DNA from: Rs1 sp036960485 | GTDB taxonomy: Bacteria; Pseudomonadota; Gammaproteobacteria; Pseudomonadales; Balneatricaceae | DNA: 64,000 nt | Reading direction: 5' to 3' | Assembly: GCA_036960485.1 (NCBI GenBank) | Contig: JBALXS010000006.1 | Coordinates: 1-64,000 of the forward strand | In this document: piece by piece, positions 53,179 through 62,118 of the stretch | Layout of the letters: every line of letters starts with the position of its first letter | Numbering within the stretch: the first letter of the stretch is position 1 | The notes under the pieces: model-generated | Seen by the model: the letters and a program-made list of their open reading frames with translations, nothing else | Told to the model about the DNA's origin: nothing | The model's database searches: none | Translations under genes and position numbers: made by a program

Positions 53179-54032
53179 TTATTATATATTTGATTACAGT
53201 GCTAAAGCTCTCAAACGAAAGGTTTTGGGGGTTTTAACCGCAAGTTGATAAAAGTAGCACTGCTACTAAATTAATACCTATCTTCAATTTTCCTCATCTT
53301 AGAGAGATTAACAAATTTAACTTTATTGATCCTCTCTAAGGTTTACTATTATTTCCTTAAAAATTTCACTCAACGTTGAAGCGGTATTACAAAGGGCTGT
53401 GTAGCTGTCGTTGTAAATCCCGATTAAATCAATACAGGTTGGAGTTGGAGGAAGCTATCAATAGTTAGAGAAGTGAGTTAAAGGTGTTTTGATTACTTAG
53501 CCAGCTTCCGGCTTGAAAGTTTTATAGAGCAAGAATGATTTTGCTTTTGATTAGCTTATTAGTCTTGATAACAGTAGAGCTAGTAACAGAACAGATTATC
53601 ATGCCAGCAATAACAGTTACTATTGAGTATTTAAGCATTAATAGTTTTTCTATTTCATGTCNNNNNNNNNNNNNNNNNNNNNNNNNNNNNNNNNNNNNNN
53701 NNNNNNNNNNNNNNNNNNNNNNNNNNNNNNNNNNNNNNNNNNNNNNNNNNNNNNNNNNNNNATATTGCATTGCATTACGCTATACCCCTTATTCCTATTA
53801 GCTTGCATACTACTTAAGTTAAAAAGTTCAATTTTTTTTTAGAAATACTGAACAATCGTTCAGTTGTGTAGTCTGATAGACAAATAAAACAGATAACGTA
53901 CCAAATTCATTTAATTTTCTCCTAGTGCTTCTTTGGATATCACAGTGTGGTATTACAAGCTATTTTAGGGACAAGGTTCACTTTAATGTTGGTAGTTAAT
54001 AAATTAACTGCTAATCACTCATGGAGTTTGAT
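53179..54032. other. Intergenic region with an N gap, an inverted repeat and a palindrome
   Basis: About 850 bases, 100 of which are N (53662-53761). Unlike the first gap, the flanks are not duplicated, so real sequence may be missing. CTTAGAGAG (53298-53306) and CTCTCTAAG (53332-53340) form a dyad that may close the lipoprotein transcript. Open frames beside the gap on both strands (for example from ATG 53535, a hydrophobic N-terminus) cannot be judged because the gap cuts them. Confidence 0.5.
53848..53863. promoter_or_regulatory. 16-bp palindrome upstream of the porin gene
   Basis: CTGAACAATCGTTCAG is a perfect dyad with a 4-bp centre, 170 bp before the porin start. The GAAC...GTTC form is common for TetR-type operators. 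Which regulator would use it is unknown. Confidence 0.4.
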
Positions 54033-55268
54033 ATGTTAATCAAACGCACATTACTTGTTACAGCAATTCTAGCGACTAGCTATTCACAGATGGCAGCCGC
54101 CGAAGAGAGTGCTGGTTTTATCGCGGGTAGTAAATTAGATTTAAATTTACGTACCTTTTATTTTCATCGTGATCGTAAGCCTAGTGGATCAGATGATTCT
54201 ATTGCGCTTACTCAAGGCTTACGCCTAAATTTTGAATCAGGTTATTTTAATAACATCATCGGCTTTGATGCATCTATTTTTGCTGTAGGTGCACTTAGCG
54301 CTAAAGACGATGAAGGGGGAACTAGCACCTTACGTACTACCAGTAACGGAGAACAAAAAGGCTATGCAAAGTTCGGCCAAGCTTACGCTAAAGTTAAATT
54401 GGGCGAGAACTCTGGGTTAAAAATTGGTCGTATGACAATTAATACCCCATTGTTAGATGATTCGGATTCACGAGTAACACCTAGCTCGACACAGGGTGTT
54501 TATGCTTTTACTCAATATCAAAATATAGATTTATACGGGATCTGGACTGATAGAGGCTCTGCTAAAACGAGCGAGCAATTTAATGAGTACACTGATACTA
54601 ACGGTGATGACTATTCAGTAGGAATCGTCGGTGGTGGTTATAAGTTTAACTCAGGTGTAAAACTAGATCTTGCATACGGTGAAGCTGATAATGTTCTTAG
54701 CCAAACTTATGTAAGCGCTAGCTACCCAATTGCATTATCTGCAAAAGATCAGTTGAACTTATCAAGTACTTTTTATCATGGCGAAGCCGATGGCGAAGGT
54801 GCTCAAACCAATGTAGGTGCTGATTACAGCAGCAACTTATATAGCTTAAGCGGCCAATGGGTTCGTGATAACAAAAAATTAACATTGGCGTATCAGAAAG
54901 TTAATGGTGATGAGTATCAGGAATCTTGGGACGACTTTAGTAACGATGATACCGGTTTGTATTCAAGTAACTCTGTGCAATTTTTAGATTTTGATCGTGC
55001 AGAAGAACGTTCAGTTCAGGCGAGAGTTGATTACGATGTAACGGCTATAAAAGGTCTTTCATTGATGGCTCGTTATATTCGCGGCGACAACATCAAGCGT
55101 AGTGATGGACAAGAAGGCAAAGAATGGGAGCGTGATTTAGAAGCAAAATACGCTTTTCAAAATGTAGATGGATTATCTCTTCGTTTACGTAATGCCACAG
55201 TACGTTCAACTGAAACAACAGACGTTGACGAAAATCGCCTGATTCTTGATTACAATATACCACTGTAA
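54033..55268 (+). CDS. OprD-like outer-membrane porin
   Basis: A 411-residue beta-barrel protein. The signal peptide is at about 1-22 (ending SQMAAA). The first strand region 'SKLDLNLRTFYFHRDRKPS' and 'GYAKFGQAYAKVKLGENSGLKIGRM' are typical of the OprD/Alteromonas porin group. The barrel alternates polar and apolar residues and ends 'LILDYNIPL' without the usual terminal Phe. OprD-type porins admit basic amino acids, peptides or organic acids. GGAG lies 7 nt before ATG 54033. It has its own strong terminator. Confidence 0.85.
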   Translation: MLIKRTLLVTAILATSYSQMAAAEESAGFIAGSKLDLNLRTFYFHRDRKPSGSDDSIALTQGLRLNFESGYFNNIIGFDASIFAVGALSAKDDEGGTSTLRTTSNGEQKGYAKFGQAYAKVKLGENSGLKIGRMTINTPLLDDSDSRVTPSSTQGVYAFTQYQNIDLYGIWTDRGSAKTSEQFNEYTDTNGDDYSVGIVGGGYKFNSGVKLDLAYGEADNVLSQTYVSASYPIALSAKDQLNLSSTFYHGEADGEGAQTNVGADYSSNLYSLSGQWVRDNKKLTLAYQKVNGDEYQESWDDFSNDDTGLYSSNSVQFLDFDRAEERSVQARVDYDVTAIKGLSLMARYIRGDNIKRSDGQEGKEWERDLEAKYAFQNVDGLSLRLRNATVRSTETTDVDENRLILDYNIPL

Positions 55269-55320
55269 TATCGATAGTTACTAGGTCAAGAGCCTGTGTA
55301 ATGCCATTCCCGATTAAGAT

Positions 55321-55347
55321 AAAAAACCGCCATGTGGCGGTTTTTTT
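55321..55347 (+). terminator. Rho-independent terminator after the porin gene
   Basis: AACCGCC (55325-55331) pairs with GGCGGTT (55336-55342) around ATGT, followed by a run of T. It is a textbook terminator 52 bp after the stop. Confidence 0.92.
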
Positions 55348-55756
55348 ATTTATTATTTAAACAAGTTTTTTACAGCAACTAATAACTAGTTCTAAACCAC
55401 CAACGCTGACAGTCATAGTCACCGCAGATGATCCTATACTAAGCTTTGTAAAAATCACTTTGCAGTAGCTCTGAATATCTATACAACGAATACTCGCTGA
55501 ACAAAGCAGCATTAAGCGAGTACCTAAATTTTTTACACTCCTATAAAAAGCGCCGTGAAATGTTCTTCCAGTAACTGCAATTTACCGGACACTTATTAAT
55601 ATTTATTGAGCAACATCAATAGAGCTAAAAGTTGATCGGTTACCGCTATTAGTGGCTGACCTTGGCGTTAATGCACTTATTAACGGGGAGGGGGGTTGGT
55701 AAATAACTAGTCGCGCTTGCTGTTTATTAGTTATCAAATTGTGCAGACTGCTTGAA
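55348..55756. other. Intergenic region without genes
   Basis: About 410 bases with no supported gene or hairpin. A G-rich run (GGGGAGGGGGG) lies at about 55686-55696. Confidence 0.4.
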
Positions 55757-56090
55757 TTACTCACCACTGAAATACCATTCGGCTATATCGTCTAGTTTAG
55801 CTTTAAGCTCTTCCCAGCTTGCTATCACTTGAGTCAGTAAACGCCAGAGTGTATCACCGCTATTATGTTCACAAATGCGGCAAACTTCATGTTGATCAGG
55901 CCATCGATACGCTCTTCCTCTGCTGTGACTAAAGGAGGACTAAGTGGCCATTAACAGAGTTGTTATCTTCTCGATCTGGGTTTGGGTATTTTTGAGTTTT
56001 GCTGTTCTCAGGATATCCTCTGCGGTAAATGTTTGTTCAGGTCTTTTACGCGATCAAGGTGGTTTAACTTTGGTTCTAGAAGAGCTAAAT
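55757..56090 (-). pseudogene. Remains of one or two unrecognised genes
   Basis: Three pieces on the minus strand look coding but lack start codons and lie in different frames. About 56005-56090 reads 'LLEPKLNHLDRVKDLNKHLPQ'; about 55940-56020 reads 'AEDILRTAKLKNTQTQIEKI' and ends at a stop; 55757-55939 reads 'RAYRWPDQHEVCRICEHNSG' and then 'DTLWRLLTQVIASWEEL', ending at a stop. They follow directly downstream of the metallopeptidase gene. The family was not recognised. On the plus strand a GTG at 55944 has a good AAAGGAGG site, but its frame runs antisense into the metallopeptidase gene. Confidence 0.35.
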
Positions 56091-56093
56091 CGG

Positions 56094-56720
56094 TTACCAA
56101 ATAGCGCCAGCTACCCCTTCATCATACGCTTTTTCAGGGCCGCATTTTGCACTAAAATATGGGTGTCGCGGATATTCACGCTCGAAATATTCACGCGTAT
56201 GCTCCAGTGCGATAGCTTTAGATACCCCCAGTAGTTCACCGGCGATATGGTTGCGCTGAATGGCTTGGCACTCTGTTTTCTGCTCGTTAAGCTCACCCCG
56301 TATATGCATTACCTCGTGAGTAAAAAGCATTAAACTATAGCGCTGTGTACTATCCACTTGGTGCGGGTCAGCTAGATAGTCCATTAGTTTATCACACCAG
56401 CTTAACTGGAAAACGATGTCTCCAGTGCGAGGGTTGGCGTGGCCTATAACATTGATACTACTATCGAACATTGCATCAAAGGCGGTGTTGCAATGCACTT
56501 GTGCTGGTTTTCCATCGGCTAAAATGGATGCCTTTTCAGATAAGAATGACTCAAAGTGCATTTTTTTTAAAGGTGTCCAAGCGGTAATTAAAGCAACACT
56601 AAGGCAGATACCAAAATAAACTTTACTAGCGGTATTGAAACCGTCGACACTGCTACGCGAATTATTTAATTCACGCAGCGCTAGCCACATGAAAAAAAGG
56701 GCAATGATCAGCAATAACAT
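56094..56720 (-). CDS. Membrane-anchored zinc metallopeptidase-like protein
   Basis: A 208-residue protein with two N-terminal hydrophobic segments (about 1-15 and 34-48) and a C-terminal domain carrying HEVMH (135-139), the HExxH zinc motif, within 'FTHEVMHIRGELNEQKTECQA'. E150 in 'KTEC' is in place to be the third ligand, a pattern seen in small uncharacterised metallopeptidase-like proteins. The domain probably faces the periplasm, where its cysteines (C77, C109, C151, and one near the end) could pair. It is a single gene. The substrate is unknown. Confidence 0.7.
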   Translation of the reverse strand: MLLLIIALFFMWLALRELNNSRSSVDGFNTASKVYFGICLSVALITAWTPLKKMHFESFLSEKASILADGKPAQVHCNTAFDAMFDSSINVIGHANPRTGDIVFQLSWCDKLMDYLADPHQVDSTQRYSLMLFTHEVMHIRGELNEQKTECQAIQRNHIAGELLGVSKAIALEHTREYFEREYPRHPYFSAKCGPEKAYDEGVAGAIW

Positions 56721-56831
56721 TTAAAGCCTCTTTATCTATCAATTACTAATAAATCACAGTATATATTGGCGCTTTTGATTTTACTTAGAATTACAGTAAA
56801 CTAGTCGCAAAATTAGGTCATAAGGAATGAC

Positions 56832-57968
56832 ATGTTAAAGAAAATATTTCGCAATGATAGTTTTCAGTTTGGCGAAGGAGCCATTAGTGGTTACATTGCC
56901 GCGATGCTGGCGGTGCTTTGTTTTTTTGGGGTGCTGTCGTTCCACTACCCACAGTATTTAACCACGCCTGAGTTACGGGTTAATTACAATACTGAACTTT
57001 TGCGCCAGCTGCTATTCGTCTGTTTAATATTGTCAGGCTCTTTAGGTCTGCTGAACTTTGTGCGTAACAAAAACAAGCGCCTCGGGCTTTTTGCTTGGTT
57101 TTTTGTGCTGTTATCAATAGCGTTCGGCGGCCATGAAGTAGAGGTTGGTGAATATCAAAGCAGCATGATTTACCTAGGCATGGATTGGTTCATTCTTGAT
57201 ATGCTGGGTTCTACTTTGATTTTTGTATTCATCGAAAAGCTTATTCCGCATCGCAAACAGCAATCAGTGCTGCGCCCACATTGGCAAGGCGATTTGAATC
57301 ACTTCTTTGTCAATCATTTGCTGGTTGGTATCATTTTATTGATCACCAACTTATTTGTGCACAATGCTTTTGGCTGGGCCGTGTTTGCATCAGTACAAGG
57401 CTTTATCAACCAAATGCCACTGTGGTTGCAGATATTTAGCATTGTTTTAATTGCCGATTTAGCACAGTATGTTACCCATAAGTTCTATCATGAAGTGCCT
57501 GTTTTGTGGCGTTTTCATGCGGTGCATCACAGCGCTAAATATATGGATTGGCTAGCGGGTTCTCGTCAGCATATTTTGGAATTAATAGTGACTCGCTCGT
57601 TAGTATTAACGCCAATATTCTTACTGGGTTTTTCTAAACAAGTGATCGATCTCTATGTCATTATTGTGGGAATACAAGCGGTATTTAATCACGCCAATGT
57701 GCGTATTAACTTTGGCTGGTTAAAGTATATTATTGTTACTCCACAGTTTCATCACTGGCATCACTCATCTGATGACGCCGCGATAGATCGCAACTATGCG
57801 GCCCATTTTTCCTTTTTAGATTATCTGTTTGGCAGTGCAGTAAAGGGGCAAAAAGAATGGCCAGAGGCATACGGAGTAGTAGGAGATTATGTGCCAGAGG
57901 GTATGTATAAGCAGCAAAAATTCCCGTTTAAATCAGTGTGGCGTATGCTTAAAAAGCGCAAGTTGTAA
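56832..57968 (+). CDS. Sterol desaturase / fatty acid hydroxylase family protein
   Basis: A 378-residue integral membrane di-iron oxygenase-type protein. His boxes are HKFYH (216-220), HAVHH (229-233) and HHWHH (307-311), with an additional 'NHANV'. At least six hydrophobic segments surround them. Known members hydroxylate or desaturate lipids, sterols or carotenoids. The N-terminal 140 residues, with extra helices, are longer than in the simplest members. AAGGA lies before the ATG. The substrate cannot be derived from context. Confidence 0.88.
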   Translation: MLKKIFRNDSFQFGEGAISGYIAAMLAVLCFFGVLSFHYPQYLTTPELRVNYNTELLRQLLFVCLILSGSLGLLNFVRNKNKRLGLFAWFFVLLSIAFGGHEVEVGEYQSSMIYLGMDWFILDMLGSTLIFVFIEKLIPHRKQQSVLRPHWQGDLNHFFVNHLLVGIILLITNLFVHNAFGWAVFASVQGFINQMPLWLQIFSIVLIADLAQYVTHKFYHEVPVLWRFHAVHHSAKYMDWLAGSRQHILELIVTRSLVLTPIFLLGFSKQVIDLYVIIVGIQAVFNHANVRINFGWLKYIIVTPQFHHWHHSSDDAAIDRNYAAHFSFLDYLFGSAVKGQKEWPEAYGVVGDYVPEGMYKQQKFPFKSVWRMLKKRKL

Positions 57969-58167
57969 TGCTAGGGGATTGTTCGCTGCGTATTTTATTT
58001 ATAGATTGCTACTTAATTGTACAGCGGCGCTAAAGAGTGTGTTCATGAAAATAGTGCATAAGTATATGACTAAATTTCATATTTAAATCTAACATAATCA
58101 GTATTAAGCTCTGGTAATCTACAGGTACGAAGAAGGTATCTTAATTAAAACATACAGGGAGCACAAT

Positions 58168-59445
58168 ATGAAGCTGGAGTCACTGGCACTACATCACGGT
58201 TATGAATCAGAGGCGACTACTAAAGCCGCCGCCGTACCTATCTATCAAACAACATCTTATACATTTGACAGCACCCAGCACGGTGCTGACTTATTTGACT
58301 TAAAAGTACCGGGCAATATTTATACCCGCATCATGAATCCAACTACCGATGTGCTTGAAAAGCGTGTCGCTGCAATGGAAGGCGGTATCGCAGGATTGGC
58401 CGTTGCCTCCGGTATGGCGGCAATTACCTATGCTATTCAGTGCTTGTGTGAAGTGGGCGATAATATTGTAAGTACCAGCCAATTATACGGTGGCACTTAT
58501 AACTTATTTGCACATACCTTACCTAAGCAAGGTGTTGAAGCAAGATTGATTCCCGCAGATGATTTCGCTGCTTTTGAAGCCGCTATCGATAGCAAAACCA
58601 AAGCGGTTTTTTGTGAATCTATTGGTAACCCAATGGGTAATATTGTCGATATTGTGAAGCTTGCAGAAATTGCCCACAAGCAAGGTGTGCCGTTGATTGT
58701 GGATAACACGGTTGCCACCCCTTATTTATGTCGCCCTTTTGAATTAGGCGCAGATATTGTTATACATTCATTGACTAAATACATTGGTGGGCACGGTACC
58801 TCTATTGGCGGTATTATTATTGATTCAGGAACCTTTGATTGGGCAGCTAACGCTGAACGGTTCCCAGTAATGAATACACCTGATCCTTCTTATCATGGTG
58901 TGATTTATACAGAAGCTTTCGGTCCTGCTGCTTTTATCGGGCGTTGTAGGGTAGTGCCGTTGCGCAATATGGGTGCGGCTATTTCGCCGACTAATTCGTT
59001 TAATATCATGCAAGGTTTAGAAACATTAGGCTTAAGAATGGAGCGCCACTGTGAAAACGCAGAAAAGCTAGCGGCTTATTTACAAAACCATCCTAAAGTG
59101 AACTGGGTTAATTACTCAGCACTTGCCGATAGCCCTTACCTTGAAAACTGCAAGAAAATTACTGGCGGTAAAGCATCAGGCATTTTAAGTTTTGGCGTGA
59201 AAGGTGGCTTAGCAGCGGGTGGGCAATTTATTGATGCGCTGCAAATGATTTTGCGCTTAGTAAATATAGGCGATGCAAAATCATTAGCTTGTCATCCAGC
59301 TACTACTACACATCGCCAGTTAAACCCTGAAGAGCTAGCTAAAGCAGGTGTAAGTGAAGATCTAATTCGTATCTCGGTAGGTATTGAAAATATCGATGAT
59401 ATTATTGCAGATGTATCGCAAGCGTTAGACAGCGTTAGTGTATAA
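58168..59445 (+). CDS. metY: O-acetylhomoserine sulfhydrylase (aminocarboxypropyltransferase)
   Basis: A 425-residue PLP enzyme converting O-acetylhomoserine and sulfide to homocysteine and acetate in methionine synthesis. It has the family start 'LALHHGYESEATTKAAAVPIYQTTSYTFDS', 'NIYTRIMNPTTDVLEKRVAAMEGG', 'DNTVATPYLCRP' and the Schiff-base Lys K204 ('IHSLTKYIGGHGTSIGG'), ending 'SVGIENIDDIIADVSQAL'. Length and residues are standard. No MetJ box or SAM-riboswitch-like fold was noticed in the 200 bases upstream. The alkB-like gene follows after 9 bp, so the two may be co-transcribed. Confidence 0.95.
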   Translation: MKLESLALHHGYESEATTKAAAVPIYQTTSYTFDSTQHGADLFDLKVPGNIYTRIMNPTTDVLEKRVAAMEGGIAGLAVASGMAAITYAIQCLCEVGDNIVSTSQLYGGTYNLFAHTLPKQGVEARLIPADDFAAFEAAIDSKTKAVFCESIGNPMGNIVDIVKLAEIAHKQGVPLIVDNTVATPYLCRPFELGADIVIHSLTKYIGGHGTSIGGIIIDSGTFDWAANAERFPVMNTPDPSYHGVIYTEAFGPAAFIGRCRVVPLRNMGAAISPTNSFNIMQGLETLGLRMERHCENAEKLAAYLQNHPKVNWVNYSALADSPYLENCKKITGGKASGILSFGVKGGLAAGGQFIDALQMILRLVNIGDAKSLACHPATTTHRQLNPEELAKAGVSEDLIRISVGIENIDDIIADVSQALDSVSV

Positions 59446-59454
59446 GACGCGAAT

Positions 59455-60051
59455 ATGTCGTTAACCGCACTGCCAATAATAGATGGAGAGCTCGGGTTAG
59501 ACGAGCAGTTTCTCAGCATTGCGCAGGCAGATCAGCTGCAAGCGCAATTATTGGCAGAGCTACCTTGGCAGCATGATGAACTGACTGTATACGGTAAGTC
59601 ACATTTAATGCCAAGGCAGCATTGCTATCAGTCAGAGCAGGATTTGGCTTATCACTATTCAGGTTTAACGTTAACCGCGCAAGCCTATCACCCCAAAGTG
59701 TTACAGCTTAAACGCTATTTAGAAGCCAGCACCGGTCTTACGTTTAACGCAGTGTTGATCAACCTTTATCGCGATGGGCTAGATAAAATGGGCTGGCACA
59801 GTGATGATGAAACAGAGTTAGGAGAATCACCCAATATAGCCTCTATCAGTTTAGGTGCGCAGCGCTGTTTTAAATTACGCCATAAAGCAAAAGCAGCTGC
59901 TGATATCAGCCTTGAATTACCACACGGTTCGCTATTGCTAATGAGCGGTGCATTACAGAACCATTGGCAGCACTCATTACCGGTGCGAAAGAAAATAACC
60001 CAGCCTAGAATTAATTTAACGTTTCGTTCTCTTCATAGGAGCCTTAGCTAA
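59455..60051 (+). CDS. AlkB-like Fe(II)/2-oxoglutarate dioxygenase
   Basis: A 198-residue protein expected to reverse alkylation of nucleic acid bases. The metal site is H115/D117 ('MGWHSDDE') and H173 ('HWQHSLP'), with the 2-oxoglutarate Arg in 'RINLTFR' (R185, R191). The substrate loop 'MPRQHCYQSEQDLAYHYSG' resembles the AlkB-homologue 2/3 type. It begins 9 bp after metY. Repair activity is inferred from homology. Confidence 0.9.
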   Translation: MSLTALPIIDGELGLDEQFLSIAQADQLQAQLLAELPWQHDELTVYGKSHLMPRQHCYQSEQDLAYHYSGLTLTAQAYHPKVLQLKRYLEASTGLTFNAVLINLYRDGLDKMGWHSDDETELGESPNIASISLGAQRCFKLRHKAKAAADISLELPHGSLLLMSGALQNHWQHSLPVRKKITQPRINLTFRSLHRSLS

Positions 60052-60094
60052 GTTTTATTAATGCTCATTGGTTATGTAATGATCGGTGCCAACA

Positions 60095-60559
60095 TTAAAC
60101 AATATTAGTGGTTACTTGGCCATTGATTGAGTTTGCGATAAAACACTGTTCATGGGATAAATGATGCATCTTTTGCATTTGCTCAATGCTTACCCTATCT
60201 GTTTGGATAAACTCTACATGCACATTTAGAACCACCTCTGTGATGCTCATTTTTCCTTGCTCGTTTAGTTGCATTGTTCCAACTGCGTTATCTTCATATT
60301 TATTGATAGTCAGTTTTCGTTTCGCTGCTTGGCTTAAAAAAAACAGCATATGACAACTTGAAATTGACGCAATAAACGCTTCTTCTGGATCGACGTTTTG
60401 CTCCACTGAATAAGGTAAGGGTACTATGCTCGGAGAGGATGATGCTTGGACACACATGCCGCCATCAAACTGCCAGCGATGACCTCGTGAATACTTATTA
60501 TCAATAAACTTTTCTGACTCTGCTCTTTGCCAAATTACTTGCGCGCTATATTCAGACAT
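60095..60559 (-). CDS. OsmC-family peroxiredoxin-like protein
   Basis: A 154-residue protein with the two family cysteines: C69 in 'IASISSCHMLFFLSQAAK' and C139 in 'LSHEQCFIANSI'. They act as a thiol peroxidase pair toward organic hydroperoxides in Ohr/OsmC proteins. The N-terminus 'VIWQRAESEKFIDNKYSRGHRWQFDGG' fits the YhfA/OsmC-like branch. AGAGGTAGGT precedes the ATG. It is divergent from a LysR gene (60682), a likely regulator. Confidence 0.88.
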   Translation of the reverse strand: MSEYSAQVIWQRAESEKFIDNKYSRGHRWQFDGGMCVQASSSPSIVPLPYSVEQNVDPEEAFIASISSCHMLFFLSQAAKRKLTINKYEDNAVGTMQLNEQGKMSITEVVLNVHVEFIQTDRVSIEQMQKMHHLSHEQCFIANSINGQVTTNIV

Positions 60560-60681
60560 ACCTACCTCTTAGCTAATGCTGTCGTTAATTATTTAGCTAT
60601 TATTACTTGTGAATGAGCTAACGGGTAGCGATAATATTTCAATCTGCCATTAAAAAAACTCATAGCTAAGAGTAAGCTCAC

Positions 60682-61593
60682 ATGAATAATACAGTTTCTT
60701 TATCAGCCATAGCTTCTTTTACCGTAGTTGCTCAAGAACTTAATTTTACCCGTGCTGCAGATGTATTACATATCACGCCAAGTGCAGTCAGCCATAGAAT
60801 TAAATTATTAGAAAAACAGCTAGGAGTCGAGCTTTTTATACGACAGTCGCAAGGGGTCAAGCTCACCTTGGCAGGGCAAGCATTATTGAAACATTCAACG
60901 CTTGGGATGAAAAATATTCAATATGGTATTCAACAAAGCCAGTTCGCTAATAAGGCAGAGAAACTCAATATTGCGGTTATTCCCTCTTTGAGCCAAACTT
61001 GGTTAATTCCGCGGCTATGTTCTTTTAAAAAAGCCTATCCACAGATAGAAATAGAGCTCATCCACAGTGACCAGCTGGTCGACTTTTCAAATACGCAAGC
61101 TGATTGTCACTTACATTTTGGCAGTGGCCATTATCAAGGTTTAGAAGCGGTGTTTCTCAGCCATGAAATAGCCTTTGCAGTGTGTCATCCACAGCTTATC
61201 GAGGATTCCTGTTCAAGTGAGCTGAATGACTTAATACAACATAATGATTTGCTGCATTACAAAGCAGGTATCGAAGATCAGCCTGGGGGGATAGGTTGGG
61301 CGCAGTGGTTAGAAGAGTTTAGCATTGATAAGCCGGAAAATTTGCAACACAGCTGGTTTAGTCATGTTGCTATGGTGTTGTGTAGCGCACGACATGGGCA
61401 GGGAATAGCACTAGGGTGGGGTAAAATAGTAGAACAAGATTTAGCCGCGGGTAATGTGGTTAAAATAGGCAGTAAAACAATGCAAACCAAGTACGACTAC
61501 TATTTAGTGGCGCCGCAAGCTAATTGGAAAAATCCAGCGGTTATGGTTTTTAAACAATGGCTGGTAACACAAATGCAAAACACCACCCAATGA
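60682..61593 (+). CDS. LysR-family regulator (GcvA-like)
   Basis: A 303-residue regulator. The HTH (about 1-65) reads 'AIASFTVVAQELNFTRAADVLHITPSAVSHRIKLLEKQLGVELFIRQSQGVKLT'. The effector domain includes 'LNIAVIPSLSQTWLIPRLCSFKKAYPQIEIELIHSD' and 'HVAMVLCSARHGQGIALGWGKI'. It is divergent from the OsmC gene with 122 bp between. The effector is unknown. Confidence 0.92.
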   Translation: MNNTVSLSAIASFTVVAQELNFTRAADVLHITPSAVSHRIKLLEKQLGVELFIRQSQGVKLTLAGQALLKHSTLGMKNIQYGIQQSQFANKAEKLNIAVIPSLSQTWLIPRLCSFKKAYPQIEIELIHSDQLVDFSNTQADCHLHFGSGHYQGLEAVFLSHEIAFAVCHPQLIEDSCSSELNDLIQHNDLLHYKAGIEDQPGGIGWAQWLEEFSIDKPENLQHSWFSHVAMVLCSARHGQGIALGWGKIVEQDLAAGNVVKIGSKTMQTKYDYYLVAPQANWKNPAVMVFKQWLVTQMQNTTQ

Positions 61594-61634
61594 TCTATAG
61601 TGAACCATTATTTAATTTAAAGGAGTACAAAGTA

Positions 61635-61841
61635 GTGCAAAACCACGATAAAAAAATAGAAGACGCGGACAGAATATTACAGCTTGCTATAAGTAGATTT
61701 AAGGCGTCGCAGGAGAAACTTGAAAAATTGCAGGTTGCTATCATTGAAGAAGAAAAAATATTAAAAGCAGCGAATGACGAAATTCTAGCGGCGACCACTG
61801 CATTCTTTGATTTGAAAGAAATGGAAAACCCTATCACCTAG
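61635..61841 (+). CDS. Small coiled-coil protein
   Basis: A 68-residue, highly charged protein forming one continuous coiled coil ('KKIEDADRILQLAISRFKASQEKLEKLQVAIIEEEKILKAANDEI'). GTG 61635 is chosen because AAAGGAG lies 9 nt upstream. An in-frame ATG at 61590 would overlap the LysR stop and give 83 residues. It is possibly co-transcribed with the LysR gene. The function is unknown. Confidence 0.65.
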   Translation: MQNHDKKIEDADRILQLAISRFKASQEKLEKLQVAIIEEEKILKAANDEILAATTAFFDLKEMENPIT

Positions 61842-62118
61842 AAAATAGGCTTGGGTTTATACAGTGAATTCTTCAATTTTCACGAAAAGCCTAGCAAGTA
61901 ATGTGTAAACAGACAGCTTTATTTTGCGATTACTTGCTTGTTTTGCCAACAGTGAACCTGTTCTTTTCTGAATATATGCGTCACTTCAAAACCTTTAATC
62001 GTGATAGGCAAACTTTGCGGCACAACCAAAATAAAGCTTATTTACTCACAGTATCTTAATTTTGAAAACGATAGTTGCGTATCTAACTTTCGTCTCATAA
62101 TAGCCTTGGAAAATACTT

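Noticed and set aside
55944..56234. Plus-strand frame with a good AAAGGAGG site and GTG start
   Set aside because: Half of it lies antisense to the HEVMH metallopeptidase gene, and its product is not protein-like after the first 30 residues. The purine-rich site may be chance.
57969..58167. Possible SAM riboswitch or MetJ operator upstream of metY
   Set aside because: No AGACGTCT-like boxes and no multi-stem conserved fold could be found by eye.
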